From Caulobacter sp. RHG1 (GTDB lineage Bacteria > Pseudomonadota > Alphaproteobacteria > Caulobacterales > Caulobacteraceae): 64,000 nt of DNA. The position numbers and the translations under genes were made by a program. Shown here piece by piece: positions 57,119-64,000 of the stretch; positions within the stretch are counted from its first letter, which is position 1, and every line of letters starts with the position of its first letter. The stretch is from assembly GCF_013181195.1 (NCBI RefSeq), contig NZ_SMZP01000004.1, positions 372,001 through 436,000 of the forward strand, read 5' to 3'. The notes beneath the pieces were generated by a model that had not been told where the DNA came from, ran no database searches, and was given only the letters and a program-made list of their open reading frames with translations.

Positions 57119-58360
57119 ATGGCCGCGACCACGCGAGTTTTTTCTGCGTCAAACGCAGCGAAAATTGAAAAGTTGAAACGAGCTGCCGCTGCCGCTCAGG
57201 CCTTCAACCCTGAGGATGCTTCCGAAGCGTCGGGCGTAGCAGTTTCGGTGTCGGGGACTCACGACGCCAACTTGTCCAAAGCGTACAGCATCACGACCGG
57301 TACGGCCGCTTGGCGCGTCTTGGGTGGCAATCCCACGCTTAAAGCCGACAACACTCAGATGGTATTCCCCGTCGCCAGCGTTTCACCGAACACCAACGGA
57401 AACCTTTCGAGCATCCTCACAGGGACCCCTGATCGACAGGCGTGGGGTTGGTCCATTGAAACCCAAACTAGTGGCGATAGCATGGAGTTCGTCGCCCAGG
57501 GCTTCACGAGTTTTTACTTCCGGATCATGGTCGACGGTCGTTACGTCGCCAAGACTCCGGTCGCCTATGCTGTGAACAACGGTGTTAACTACATAAAAGT
57601 CGACTTCAGTGGTGTCCGTGCGCAACGGACTATCCGGTTTGAGGCCAGTATGCAGGCCGGGTTTCTAGGCCTGCGGGTGAAACCTACGGAGAGCTGTCAG
57701 CGCCCCTACGTCTCAGACGGCGTCATCGTATTCTATGCAGGCGACAGTTACGGTGAAGGCCAGTTGATTGAAGCCCCTGGTCAACCCGGAGCCTTGGCAT
57801 TTGGCAATGTTGCGGCACGCTTGCTGGGTTGGGATAACCCCTATCAGCTGTCGGTTGGCGGTACGGGTTGGATCACGGCTGGCGCGGGGCGGTCGAAGCT
57901 ATACGATCAAATCGCGCTATGGCCGACACTTCATCCGGGTGTCACCCCCGACGTCGTCGTGATCGCGACTGGTTACAATGACTATTCGCAAACGCCCTCG
58001 GCGGTGGCAGTCGAAGTGGTCAATTGCTTACAGCGCATTAGAACGCTGTATCCAAAAGCCGTGGTTATCGTGCTTGGGTGCTGGGCAGGGAACCGTGGCC
58101 CTGACGCCACCACGATCACGATGGAGAACACCATACTCACCGCAGCGGTCTCCGTCAGCGACCCTCTAGTCTTCACCGTTCCGGTTTCCACGGCCTCGTC
58201 GCCTTGGCAATTCGGGGGCGGTGATACTGGAGCGCCAACGGGAACCAGCATTGGTGACTTTGAGCTCAACCCGGACAAGACGCACTGGAACAAGGCTGGT
58301 CACGCGGCGGGCGGGCGACGCCTAGCTAACGCCGTTCGCGGCCTGTTCTTTGCGGCCTAG
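57119..58360 (+). CDS. SGNH/GDSL-hydrolase tail protein
   Basis: 413 aa. Residues ~1-195 are a beta-rich attachment domain; the hydrolase starts with AGDSYGEG (nucleophile S210), continues with VGGTGW and ATGYNDY (block III Asn) and ends with DKTHWNKAGH (D386, H389). SGNH enzymes on tails deacetylate surface polysaccharide. More A/T-ending codons than the adjacent genes, hinting at recent exchange of the receptor-binding module. Confidence 0.85.
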   Translation: MAATTRVFSASNAAKIEKLKRAAAAAQAFNPEDASEASGVAVSVSGTHDANLSKAYSITTGTAAWRVLGGNPTLKADNTQMVFPVASVSPNTNGNLSSILTGTPDRQAWGWSIETQTSGDSMEFVAQGFTSFYFRIMVDGRYVAKTPVAYAVNNGVNYIKVDFSGVRAQRTIRFEASMQAGFLGLRVKPTESCQRPYVSDGVIVFYAGDSYGEGQLIEAPGQPGALAFGNVAARLLGWDNPYQLSVGGTGWITAGAGRSKLYDQIALWPTLHPGVTPDVVVIATGYNDYSQTPSAVAVEVVNCLQRIRTLYPKAVVIVLGCWAGNRGPDATTITMENTILTAAVSVSDPLVFTVPVSTASSPWQFGGGDTGAPTGTSIGDFELNPDKTHWNKAGHAAGGRRLANAVRGLFFAA

Positions 58361-58372
58361 ACCCCCACACCC

Positions 58373-58591
58373 CTACTTCGAGCGCCTGGGACCCGTCGGC
58401 ACTGTCTTCAGAATGTTCCGCACCATGGCCTCAGACCGAAATGAGGGCTTTATCACGTCGAGAAGGCCGGCGGCTTCGCGGGCCGCGAACTCCGACTTCA
58501 TGGTGATCTGCTCTGGGAGTAGCTGACCGTCCTTGCACCATTTGAGGTGCAACCGGTCGCCGTCGACTGAAACGGTTTCAAGGTACGCCAT
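58373..58591 (-). CDS. Minus-strand small phage protein
   Basis: 72 aa; starts MAYLETVSVDGDRLHLKWCKDG and ends basic. Convergent with the SGNH gene. Unrecognised accessory gene. Confidence 0.6.
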   Translation of the reverse strand: MAYLETVSVDGDRLHLKWCKDGQLLPEQITMKSEFAAREAAGLLDVIKPSFRSEAMVRNILKTVPTGPRRSK

Positions 58592-58715
58592 GGCGCGGGG
58601 ATCTACACGGGCGGCGCCTTTGAAAAAGTTACCTGGCCTGAGGTGCGGCGACAGGTCGCGCCGCTCTCATAGACACATCCTCTGCCCAACGGCGGGCGGG
58701 CAAGGACGAGCGATC

Positions 58716-58952
58716 CTAGCGGTCGGCTCTTGGCCTGGGCGTTAGATAAACCTGATGGCGTCCCGCCGCCCAGGCGACAGCGTCCACTCTGGTCGAGAAC
58801 GAAAGCTCCATTGGGAGGATGCTGGCGCCGTGGCTGGTCACGACGTCGTAATAGAGCACCGGCTCTCCGTTCTTGTCGGGGCGGGTGCGAGGCTCGATCC
58901 AAACCTTCATCGGGGCGGGCGGATACCGTGATTCCATGACGTGGCGGAGCAT
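58716..58952 (-). CDS. Minus-strand hypothetical protein
   Basis: 78 aa (or shorter from internal ATGs at residues 6 and 15). Beta-rich core KVWIEPRTRPDKNGEPVLYYDVV. Unrecognised. Confidence 0.55.
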   Translation of the reverse strand: MLRHVMESRYPPAPMKVWIEPRTRPDKNGEPVLYYDVVTSHGASILPMELSFSTRVDAVAWAAGRHQVYLTPRPRADR

Positions 58953-59118
58953 GTGAGTTGCCGGCCGTCGACTCTCCCCACCGACGGCCGGCTCCAGTCA
59001 CGTCGCGTTGAGCGGGCGCCACGACCGGCGAGCGCTCAACGGCCTTCTGGCGGCCAAGTTCCGCCCACCAACGACCATCACAACGACCAGGCCTAAGAGC
59101 CGGAGGGTAGGAGCGCGC

Positions 59119-59541
59119 ATGACCGCATCCCCAACGTCAGCCATGCTCCAGAAGGTGTTGGCCGGGCTGGCTGCCGTAGAGGCGCGCCAGGAAGAGACGA
59201 CCAAGGCCGTCGCCAGCGCCCAGGCAGACGCCAGAGAGGCGCGTGACACCGCGCGCGAGATCACCGTCATCCTCCGGGAGCAGAACGCACTGGAGCGGGT
59301 CGCCGAAGTGCGGGCCGAAGCGCGCAAGCTGGTCGCGGACCTCAGGGCCGACGTCGAGCACGCAATGACCTTGGTCCGCACCGAACAGAAAACCCAGAAC
59401 AGCCGCCTCGACGCGATCGAGTTGCTGAAGACGAAAGGCCAGGGCGTGCTGCTGGGCGGCAAATGGACCCTCGACCTTCTGAAGATCGTCGCCGGCGCCG
59501 GCGGCGGCGCGCTGCTCCTCAAGATGCTGGAGGCCATGTGA
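59119..59541 (+). CDS. Coiled-coil protein with C-terminal membrane helix
   Basis: 140 aa. A continuous charged helix spans residues ~20-110 and a hydrophobic segment ends the protein (KIVAGAGGGALLLKML). Upstream of holin and lysozyme, so it could be a holin partner of XhlA type or span-type lysis factor. Start at the ATG with GGAG before it; its stop overlaps the holin GTG. Confidence 0.65.
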   Translation: MTASPTSAMLQKVLAGLAAVEARQEETTKAVASAQADAREARDTAREITVILREQNALERVAEVRAEARKLVADLRADVEHAMTLVRTEQKTQNSRLDAIELLKTKGQGVLLGGKWTLDLLKIVAGAGGGALLLKMLEAM

Positions 59542-59813
59542 CCCGCGACTACCGCACCCTCGACGCCATCGTGGTCGTCGCCAGCCTACTGATCATGGGC
59601 TTCGTCATGTGGGCTCTGGCCTTCCTGACAATCCCGCAGGCCAACCTGCCGATCCTGGCCGCTCTGTCGTCGGGCACGTTCGGCGCGGCGCTGGGCGCCT
59701 ACGTCGGCGCGCGCTGGGGCAACAAGAAGCCGGCCAGCGAAGGCGACACCCAAACGACGGTCAACGCACCGGCAGGGGCCACGCTCACCGCGACGGTCGA
59801 GCCGAAAGCCTGA
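59538..59813 (+). CDS. Holin candidate
   Basis: 91 aa, GTG start in a GTGA overlap. Two membrane helices, ~9-32 (DAIVVVASLLIMGFVMWALA) and ~36-58 (PILAALSSGTFGAALGAYVG), then a charged tail: class II holin layout. The lysozyme follows about 100 bp later. Confidence 0.75.
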   Translation: MTRDYRTLDAIVVVASLLIMGFVMWALAFLTIPQANLPILAALSSGTFGAALGAYVGARWGNKKPASEGDTQTTVNAPAGATLTATVEPKA

Positions 59814-59917
59814 TCCTTGGCCGCGACGCCGATGGGGAGGTTGGCGCCGCGGCCGTCTGGGACCTGGGCGGCGACTAGGAGAGCCGCCCATCACAACTCC
59901 ACCACAAGGAGGCCGTT

Positions 59918-60466
59918 ATGGCTACTACTAAAGCGCGAGCTGTGCCTGCGAGCGCCCTAGCGCTCATCAAGCGTTTCGAGGGCCTGCACGACGGCGACAA
60001 GAAGACCCCGCACATTCTGGAGCCGGAGGCCGACCCGATCGGGATCTGGACCGTCGGGTGGGGCTATGCCCTGTTTGAGAACGGCAAGCCCGTGACCAAC
60101 CGCGAGCAGGCCTATCGCATCTGGCGCAAGCGCTGGCCCGGCGGCCTGACGCGCCTCGAGGCCGATCTCCTGCTGACCCAGGTGGCGCAGGAGGTGACCG
60201 ACAAGGTGGTGCGCCTGCTCGCCGGCCGCACGCCGACCGACGCCCAATTGGGGGCCATGGTGTCGCTCGCCTACAACATCGGCGTCGGGGAGATTGGCGG
60301 CAAAGCCGACTTCGCCGACAGCACCGTGCGCCGAAAGTTCCTGGCTGGTGATTTGGTCGGCGCGGCCGACGCCTTCCGGTCGTGGAAGTTTGCCGGCGGC
60401 AAGGTGCTGCAGGGCCTGGTCAACCGGCGCGAGGCCGAGCGAGCCGTCTTCCTCGGCAAGGCCTGA
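59918..60466 (+). CDS. Endolysin, GH24 lysozyme
   Basis: 182 aa. Catalytic Glu21 in LIKRFEGLHD, WTVGWGYAL, and the family segment LGAMVSLAYNIGVG. It cleaves peptidoglycan; no signal peptide, so it depends on the holin. ACAAGGAGG before the ATG. The hairpin AAGCCCCGGC / GCCGGGGCTT at 60475-60510 follows. Confidence 0.92.
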   Translation: MATTKARAVPASALALIKRFEGLHDGDKKTPHILEPEADPIGIWTVGWGYALFENGKPVTNREQAYRIWRKRWPGGLTRLEADLLLTQVAQEVTDKVVRLLAGRTPTDAQLGAMVSLAYNIGVGEIGGKADFADSTVRRKFLAGDLVGAADAFRSWKFAGGKVLQGLVNRREAERAVFLGKA

Positions 60467-60607
60467 GACGTGAAAAGCCCCGGCGCCGAGGGGGAAGCGG
60501 GCCGGGGCTTGAGGGATCGCAAGAGTAGGGGCTCTTCGATGCGATCCTCTGATGAACGCCGCGCCGGATGGCTCGTTCCGGCAATTCCTCCAGCATCGGA
60601 GACCACC

Positions 60608-60865
60608 ATGAAGCGCGTCACTCTCGTGGCCGCGTGCGCCGCTGCGTGCCTGTCGCTCAGCGCCTGCGCTACCGGCAACACCGATCCGGCCGAAGTCCTG
60701 AGGGCCCTGGGCGAAAACTACGCCCACTGCGAACGGCTGGTCAGCTACTCGGCGAGCGTCGGGGCGTTCAACCCCGGCTCGGGCGCGACCATCTCGGGCC
60801 AGGTCCGCTGCCCGCCGAAGACGGCGCCGGCGGCCGAGCCCGCTGTTCCCCCGGGCGGCACCTGA
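60608..60865 (+). CDS. Lipoprotein after lysozyme, o-spanin candidate
   Basis: 85 aa. Lipobox LSAC (Cys ~21), Pro-rich C-terminus (APAAEPAVPPGGT). Position in the lysis cassette suggests an outer-membrane spanin, but the central domain with two Cys and no separate i-spanin leave this open. Confidence 0.6.
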   Translation: MKRVTLVAACAAACLSLSACATGNTDPAEVLRALGENYAHCERLVSYSASVGAFNPGSGATISGQVRCPPKTAPAAEPAVPPGGT

Positions 60866-60867
60866 CC

Positions 60868-61323
60868 ATGTCGCGTTTCACCGATCACCTGGGCTTGGTC
60901 CTGCTGGAGTACAGCAGCGGCCGGCCCGTACTACGAGGTGGCCGCGTTCTGTGGCGGCTGTCCTCGCCGCTGACCTGGGAGGTTGGCGAACTCGGGTCGG
61001 GGGTGCTGATTATCGTGCCCTCGTTTGACCCCATCGGCTGGACCGACGAGGCCCTGCGGACCATCCGGTTCGCAGGGGTCACGGATCTGGCATCGATCCC
61101 GCCGCTGGCGCGCGGCTTGCTGCCGCCGGACGGGCCCTGGGCCAAGGCGGCGGTCCTGCACGATCAGGGCTACATCTCCGCCGGCTGGGACGGCGCCATG
61201 TCTCGGAAGGAGGTCGATGACCTGTTGAACGAGGCGATGAAGGCGCTCGGCGTACCCGCGCTCAAACGGGCACTGATCTACCGGGCCGTCCGCCTCTTCG
61301 GCGCATCGCGCTGGGGCACCTGA
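60868..61323 (+). CDS. DUF1353-like phage protein
   Basis: 151 aa. IRFAGVTDLASIPPLARGLLPPDGPWAKAAVLHDQGYISAGW is the DUF1353 signature; these proteins accompany lysis or tail genes and their function is unknown. The HDQGY motif resembles a metal or peptidase-like site. Confidence 0.75.
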   Translation: MSRFTDHLGLVLLEYSSGRPVLRGGRVLWRLSSPLTWEVGELGSGVLIIVPSFDPIGWTDEALRTIRFAGVTDLASIPPLARGLLPPDGPWAKAAVLHDQGYISAGWDGAMSRKEVDDLLNEAMKALGVPALKRALIYRAVRLFGASRWGT

Positions 61324-61392
61324 CCCAGTAGTCAAGCAATCCTTGACCACTCAAGAGGCCGTCGTCTCTCTGAGGCGGCGGGCTTTCGTCGT

Positions 61393-61575
61393 TCAGGCTC
61401 TGCGCTGGTGCGGCATCTTCCCGGCCATCGCGCGCTCAACGGCGGCCTCTTCCAGGATGCGCCGGACCTCGTCAACCCCCTCGGCATCTGTGGGCTCGCG
61501 ACCCAGGCGCGCGGCAAGGCGGTTCCAGATCGTGTTGGGGTTGTCGTTGCGCCATGTAGTGGTGACGCGGATCAT
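61393..61575 (-). CDS. Small minus-strand accessory protein
   Basis: 60 aa; C-terminal helix with DEVRRILEEAAVERAMAG. Directly upstream on the same strand a 12-codon frame (MRDERQIEHEGE, 61574-61612) with AGGAGA before it overlaps its start by ATGA and may be a leader peptide. Unrecognised. Confidence 0.55.
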   Translation of the reverse strand: MIRVTTTWRNDNPNTIWNRLAARLGREPTDAEGVDEVRRILEEAAVERAMAGKMPHQRRA

Positions 61576-61648
61576 TCGCCTTCGTGCTCGATCTGGCGTT
61601 CGTCGCGCATCTCAATCTCCTGCGATCTCGTCCCCCTTAGAGAGGGGG

Positions 61649-61843
61649 CTAGTAGGACGTCGGCATCCGATCGGCGATCGAAGCCAGGGCGTCACAGACA
61701 CCGATCTTCTGCGGATGGCCTTCCATCAGGTCGGCGATGCGCTTTAGGCTGATCGCGATGCTGACGGTCGCCGCGTATTTGTCGGAGCATGTCCGCAGAG
61801 CTTCCGGTTCAAGGTAACCTTCGAGGGGTGTCTTCTCGCTCAT
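61649..61843 (-). CDS. Small minus-strand accessory protein
   Basis: 64 aa, helical (YAATVSIAISLKRIADLMEG). Start at MSEKTPLEGYL. Member of the leftward accessory group at the right end of the prophage. Unrecognised. Confidence 0.6.
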   Translation of the reverse strand: MSEKTPLEGYLEPEALRTCSDKYAATVSIAISLKRIADLMEGHPQKIGVCDALASIADRMPTSY

Positions 61844-61887
61844 CGGGGTCTCTCGCTCTCCTGCTGTCTTGGGGGTAGGGAAGGGGG

Positions 61888-62316
61888 CTAGGCGGTGGCC
61901 CGTCCCGGCATGTCCTCGTTGTGGCGCTCCTCGGCCCAGGCGGCGCAAACCGTGGCGATATCGGCCTCGGTAGGCGCGTGCAGCCACGCCGTATGGTAGT
62001 GGCCCCAACTGGACGTGAAAGCACCGCTCGACCCGTACGGCCTGCGAACGGGCGTTGCCGCCTGCACGAGGAAGCCCGGAAGGAAGCGCAGAGCCTCCGC
62101 GACGCGCCACGCCTCAGGTTCGTTGTTCTCGTCGGCGAACGGCGCAAGGGCAGGGATGGCCTTGTAAATTTCGGCATCCTCTTCGGCCGGAAGGTCCTCG
62201 CCGAACTCCTCCAAGGCCTTCGGAAAGCTCTCATCGCTCGCCACGGCGCCAGGAATGTAGATCAGTTCCTCGACGCGCACTCCGGCGTCAAACATCACTT
62301 CAAGGGCAGTCGTCAT
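61888..62316 (-). CDS. Acidic accessory protein
   Basis: 142 aa, acidic (EEFGEDLPAEEDAEIYK). No motif recognised. GGAGAGACC precedes the ATG. Leftward accessory group. Confidence 0.65.
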   Translation of the reverse strand: MTTALEVMFDAGVRVEELIYIPGAVASDESFPKALEEFGEDLPAEEDAEIYKAIPALAPFADENNEPEAWRVAEALRFLPGFLVQAATPVRRPYGSSGAFTSSWGHYHTAWLHAPTEADIATVCAAWAEERHNEDMPGRATA

Positions 62317-62359
62317 CTGGGTCTCTCCGTCTACGGCATAAGCCGCGTTGGGGTTGGTG

Positions 62360-62935
62360 TTAGGCCGCTTTGAGCTTGGCGTTGATCTTGTTCAGCTCGA
62401 AAGCCACTGCCGACTTGAGGCCGCCGGTGATGGCCTCGTTCGCCGTCTTCAGGGCCTCCTGCATGGCCTTGGCGATTTCGTCGTTGAGGCGCTTGTCGAT
62501 CAGGAAGGCGACGCGCGTGGTCGCATCCTTGTAGCCGTAGGAGTCGCGACCGCTGGCCGAATACTCCTTCTTGGACTTGCCCTCGAAGTTAACGCCCTCG
62601 GTCAGGTACTCGTTGGCGCGGCGGATGATGTACTCGGTGATGGTCTCGGGCTCGCGCTTGGGCTCGCCGTAACCGTTCGTCGACTGGATCTTGTAGTTGT
62701 CGATGTACGAGGTGATCGAGCCGTCCAGGGCGGGGGCGATCAGACGCTCAACGCTCTCGTCGACGCGGGTCAGGATGGCCTCGCGGATCGAGGTCTGAAA
62801 CTTGCTGACGATGGCGACGGGCTCGCCGTCCTCGTCGCTGACGTTGCTGGTCAGGAAGCGGTCGATCAGCGCCTCGACGAGGCGGTCTTGCATTTGCTCG
62901 ACCGAGAGGCCGAGGCTTTCCAGGGTGATGTTCAT
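62360..62935 (-). CDS. Phage accessory protein, helical
   Basis: 191 aa; NITLESLGLSVEQMQDRLVEALIDRFL at the N-terminus and a long mid region rich in charged helices (RVAFLIDKRLNDEIAKAMQEALK). Proteins of this kind occur in several phages without known function. Divergent from an RHH regulator across a strong inverted repeat. Confidence 0.65.
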   Translation of the reverse strand: MNITLESLGLSVEQMQDRLVEALIDRFLTSNVSDEDGEPVAIVSKFQTSIREAILTRVDESVERLIAPALDGSITSYIDNYKIQSTNGYGEPKREPETITEYIIRRANEYLTEGVNFEGKSKKEYSASGRDSYGYKDATTRVAFLIDKRLNDEIAKAMQEALKTANEAITGGLKSAVAFELNKINAKLKAA

Positions 62936-62976
62936 TCGATGATCCTTGAGGGTGCGGCCAACGCCGCCTTGCGTTT

Positions 62977-63012
62977 CAATCTGATATCTAATAAATAGCT
63001 GATATCAGATTG
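62977..63012. promoter_or_regulatory. 12-bp inverted repeat between divergent genes
   Basis: CAATCTGATATC (62977-62988) and GATATCAGATTG (63001-63012) are perfect inverted arms around an A/T-rich 12-nt spacer. A further CGGATATCAG lies at 63023-63032. Likely operators of the RHH protein encoded at 63036, controlling both directions. Confidence 0.7.
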
Positions 63013-63035
63013 GCGTCAATAGCGGATATCAGAAA

Positions 63036-63239
63036 TTGTCAGAGATCGTCGAATCCGCTACTCGCCGTGGCGTGGGACGCACGAAGGTCAATTTTGAGCA
63101 GATGGCGGCGCGCTTCCCTGAGGGGACGCTGGCGCGCATGGATGACGCTCGCCGCGCCGACGAGACGCGAACGGCCTTCGTGCAAGAGGCCGTCGAGAAC
63201 GAGATCAAGCGCCGCGAGCGCTCCAAGCCCAAGCCCTAG
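63036..63239 (+). CDS. Ribbon-helix-helix regulator 2
   Basis: 67 aa, TTG start. TKVNFEQMAARFPEGTLARMDDARRADETRTAFVQEAVENEI is a ribbon-helix-helix of CopG type. Autoregulation through the GATATC-containing repeats just upstream is likely. A later GTG or ATG start would remove the domain, so TTG is preferred. Confidence 0.7.
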   Translation: MSEIVESATRRGVGRTKVNFEQMAARFPEGTLARMDDARRADETRTAFVQEAVENEIKRRERSKPKP

Positions 63240-63250
63240 AGGGGGAGATC

Positions 63251-63451
63251 ATGAGCGAGTGGCAGACGATGGACAGCGCGCCAGACGATCGCCGCATCCT
63301 GGTCGACTTCAAGGGCGCGGGGCCGATAGTGGCCTATCGCGACAAGGTCCGGCCTGACGCCCGGGTGCGCTACCTCGGCTTCGGCAAGAGCGCGTCATGG
63401 CCGTCAATCCACGAGGACTACGCGACCCGCTGGACCGACGTTCCGGCCTAA
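63251..63451 (+). CDS. DUF551-like small phage protein
   Basis: 66 aa. WQTMDSAPDDRRILVDFKGAGPIVAYR is the pattern of DUF551-like phage proteins of unknown role. GGGGGAGATC before the ATG. Last recognisable gene before the right attachment site. Confidence 0.75.
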   Translation: MSEWQTMDSAPDDRRILVDFKGAGPIVAYRDKVRPDARVRYLGFGKSASWPSIHEDYATRWTDVPA

Positions 63452-63882
63452 GGGGATTCCCCGACTCTGCTTTTGTGGTAGAAGGAGGGGCTGCGAGCCG
63501 GGACGGATTAGCTCAGCTCAGGAGAGCGCGGTCCTAACGAGGCGAAAGCCGAGACGGGGTCGAGGCCGCGGGCGAAACCCCCGCATTCGACCCAACCTGC
63601 AGCATCAGTAAGCGTACAGGGGCGGCAAGCGCTGGAACTACGCCGAGTTGGCCTTCGGGCTGGCAGCGCCCTTCACGGGCGCGGGACAGGCGCCAGGGGC
63701 CGCCCCTCAACGCTTCCAAGTCCACACTAGACCTGCGCACTAGATGCGCAGAGACCGAGACAGGCCCGTGGGCGCAGTCGGCGGGAGTGAGATTCGGCAC
63801 GAAGAGCGAACTCCGACTCCCAACTTTTTCCCAACTACATCTGGAAGGATGGTTGGAGAAGGCGGTAAACCCTTGTGATCCT
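63452..63882. other. Noncoding right end, tRNA-like structured segment
   Basis: No convincing gene. 63501-63530 contains a D-arm-like ATTAGCTCAGCTCAGGAGAGC. Further on, GGGTCGA (63557-63563) pairs with TCGACCC (63587-63593) around an inner GCGGG/CCCGC stem. I could not fold a full tRNA with a paired acceptor and anticodon stem, so it may be a degenerate tRNA or a small structured RNA. The rest to attR has only short inverted repeats. Confidence 0.35.
63818..63836. promoter_or_regulatory. Candidate integrase arm-type sites, right arm
   Basis: Two direct TCCCAACT copies (63818-63825 and 63829-63836), same orientation as the two beside attL, about 50 bp inside the core. Confidence 0.5.
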
Positions 63883-63930
63883 TGGAGCGGGCGGGGGGAA
63901 TCGAACCCCCGACATTCAGCTTGGGAAGCT
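63883..63930. repeat. attR: 48-bp core within tRNA-Gly
   Basis: Identical to attL (12147-12194). This copy came with the phage and restores the 3' half of the tRNA. Confidence 0.95.
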
Positions 63931-63957
63931 GACGTTCTACCTCTGAACTACGCCCGC
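63883..63957 (-). tRNA. tRNA-Gly (anticodon CCC)
   Basis: 75 nt with an encoded CCA end. Acceptor GCGGGCG / CGCCCGC, D-arm GTTCAGAGGTAGAAC, anticodon stem TCAGC/GCTGA around loop TTCCCAA (anticodon CCC), T-arm GGGGG-TTCGATT-CCCCC. The 3' part is the prophage attachment core, so the gene remains functional after integration. Confidence 0.97.
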
Positions 63958-64000
63958 CAGAGGACGCTCCGTTTAGCCCGCCTGGACCGCGCACTCAAGC

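Larger units (their letters stand above)
12147..63930. mobile_element. Prophage integrated in tRNA-Gly(CCC), siphovirus type
   Basis: About 51.8 kb bounded by perfect 48-bp direct repeats (12147-12194 and 63883-63930). It contains a tyrosine integrase next to the left end, an immunity region with CI-like repressor and divergent promoters, recombination and replication genes, and a full terminase-portal-capsid-tail-lysis order. Large tape measure (1171 aa) and tail-tube and chaperone genes indicate a long non-contractile tail. No truncated structural gene was seen; the only suspected lesion is a frameshift in the DpdA-like gene. It may well be inducible. Confidence 0.95.

Noticed and set aside
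12295-63451. CRISPR array or restriction endonuclease partner for the methyltransferases
   Set aside because: No regularly spaced direct repeats and no recognisable restriction endonuclease gene near either methyltransferase.

Overview
The window is GC-rich alphaproteobacterial DNA with strongly G/C-ending codons. A prophage protein resembling GapR, the chromosomal gene set argD-argF-hslO-apaG-metZ, and the style of the extragenic palindromic repeats all point to Caulobacter or a close relative. This is inferred from reading the sequence; no search was run.

Layout. Positions 1-12146 are chromosome: the end of an ABC-2 permease, argD, argF, a GIY-YIG protein, hslO (Hsp33), apaG, metZ, a dCTP-deaminase-type gene, two TraB/GumN paralogues, a small membrane protein paired with an XRE regulator, an alpha/beta hydrolase and an HD-domain protein. 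Positions 12147-63930 are a complete-looking temperate siphophage prophage of about 51.8 kb. It sits in the 3' half of a tRNA-Gly(CCC) gene and is bounded by perfect 48-bp direct repeats. The intact tRNA lies at the right end (63883-63957, minus strand); the displaced 3' fragment marks the left end beside the integrase.

Prophage plan. Leftward early operon (23485 to 12295): small proteins, a coiled-coil protein, Erf annealase, YqaJ exonuclease, a DUF1364-like protein, a DpdA/TGT-like 7-deazaguanine DNA-modification enzyme with a frameshift, a cytosine methyltransferase and the tyrosine integrase. Many of these genes are joined by ATGA stop/start overlaps. Immunity region (23500-26420): an S24/LexA-type CI repressor, co-transcribed accessory genes including a lipoprotein with a VasI-like domain, a Cro-like protein, and five GGGGGAT..TCCCCC operators at the two divergent promoters. 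Rightward early operon (26198-34449): a CII-like regulator, a GapR/FtsK-gamma fusion, winged-helix proteins, an adenine/cytosine-N methyltransferase, a PP-loop enzyme, a replication initiator with internal iterons, and a NusG-like antiterminator. Late genes (34758-61323): terminase, a portal carrying a C-terminal Acb1-like 2H phosphodiesterase domain, prohead protease with nested scaffold, capsid, neck, tail tube, frameshifted tail chaperones, tape measure, fibres, an SGNH hydrolase, holin, lysozyme and a lipoprotein. Accessory genes (61393-63451) follow to the right attachment site.

Notable themes. Five free-standing homing endonucleases are present (one GIY-YIG, four HNH); the four in the late region each follow a strong RNA hairpin. 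Candidate anti-host or DNA-protection functions are the portal-Acb1 fusion, the DpdA-like enzyme, two methyltransferases and a PP-loop protein. Several lysogenic accessory genes have their own ribbon-helix-helix regulators and palindromic operators.
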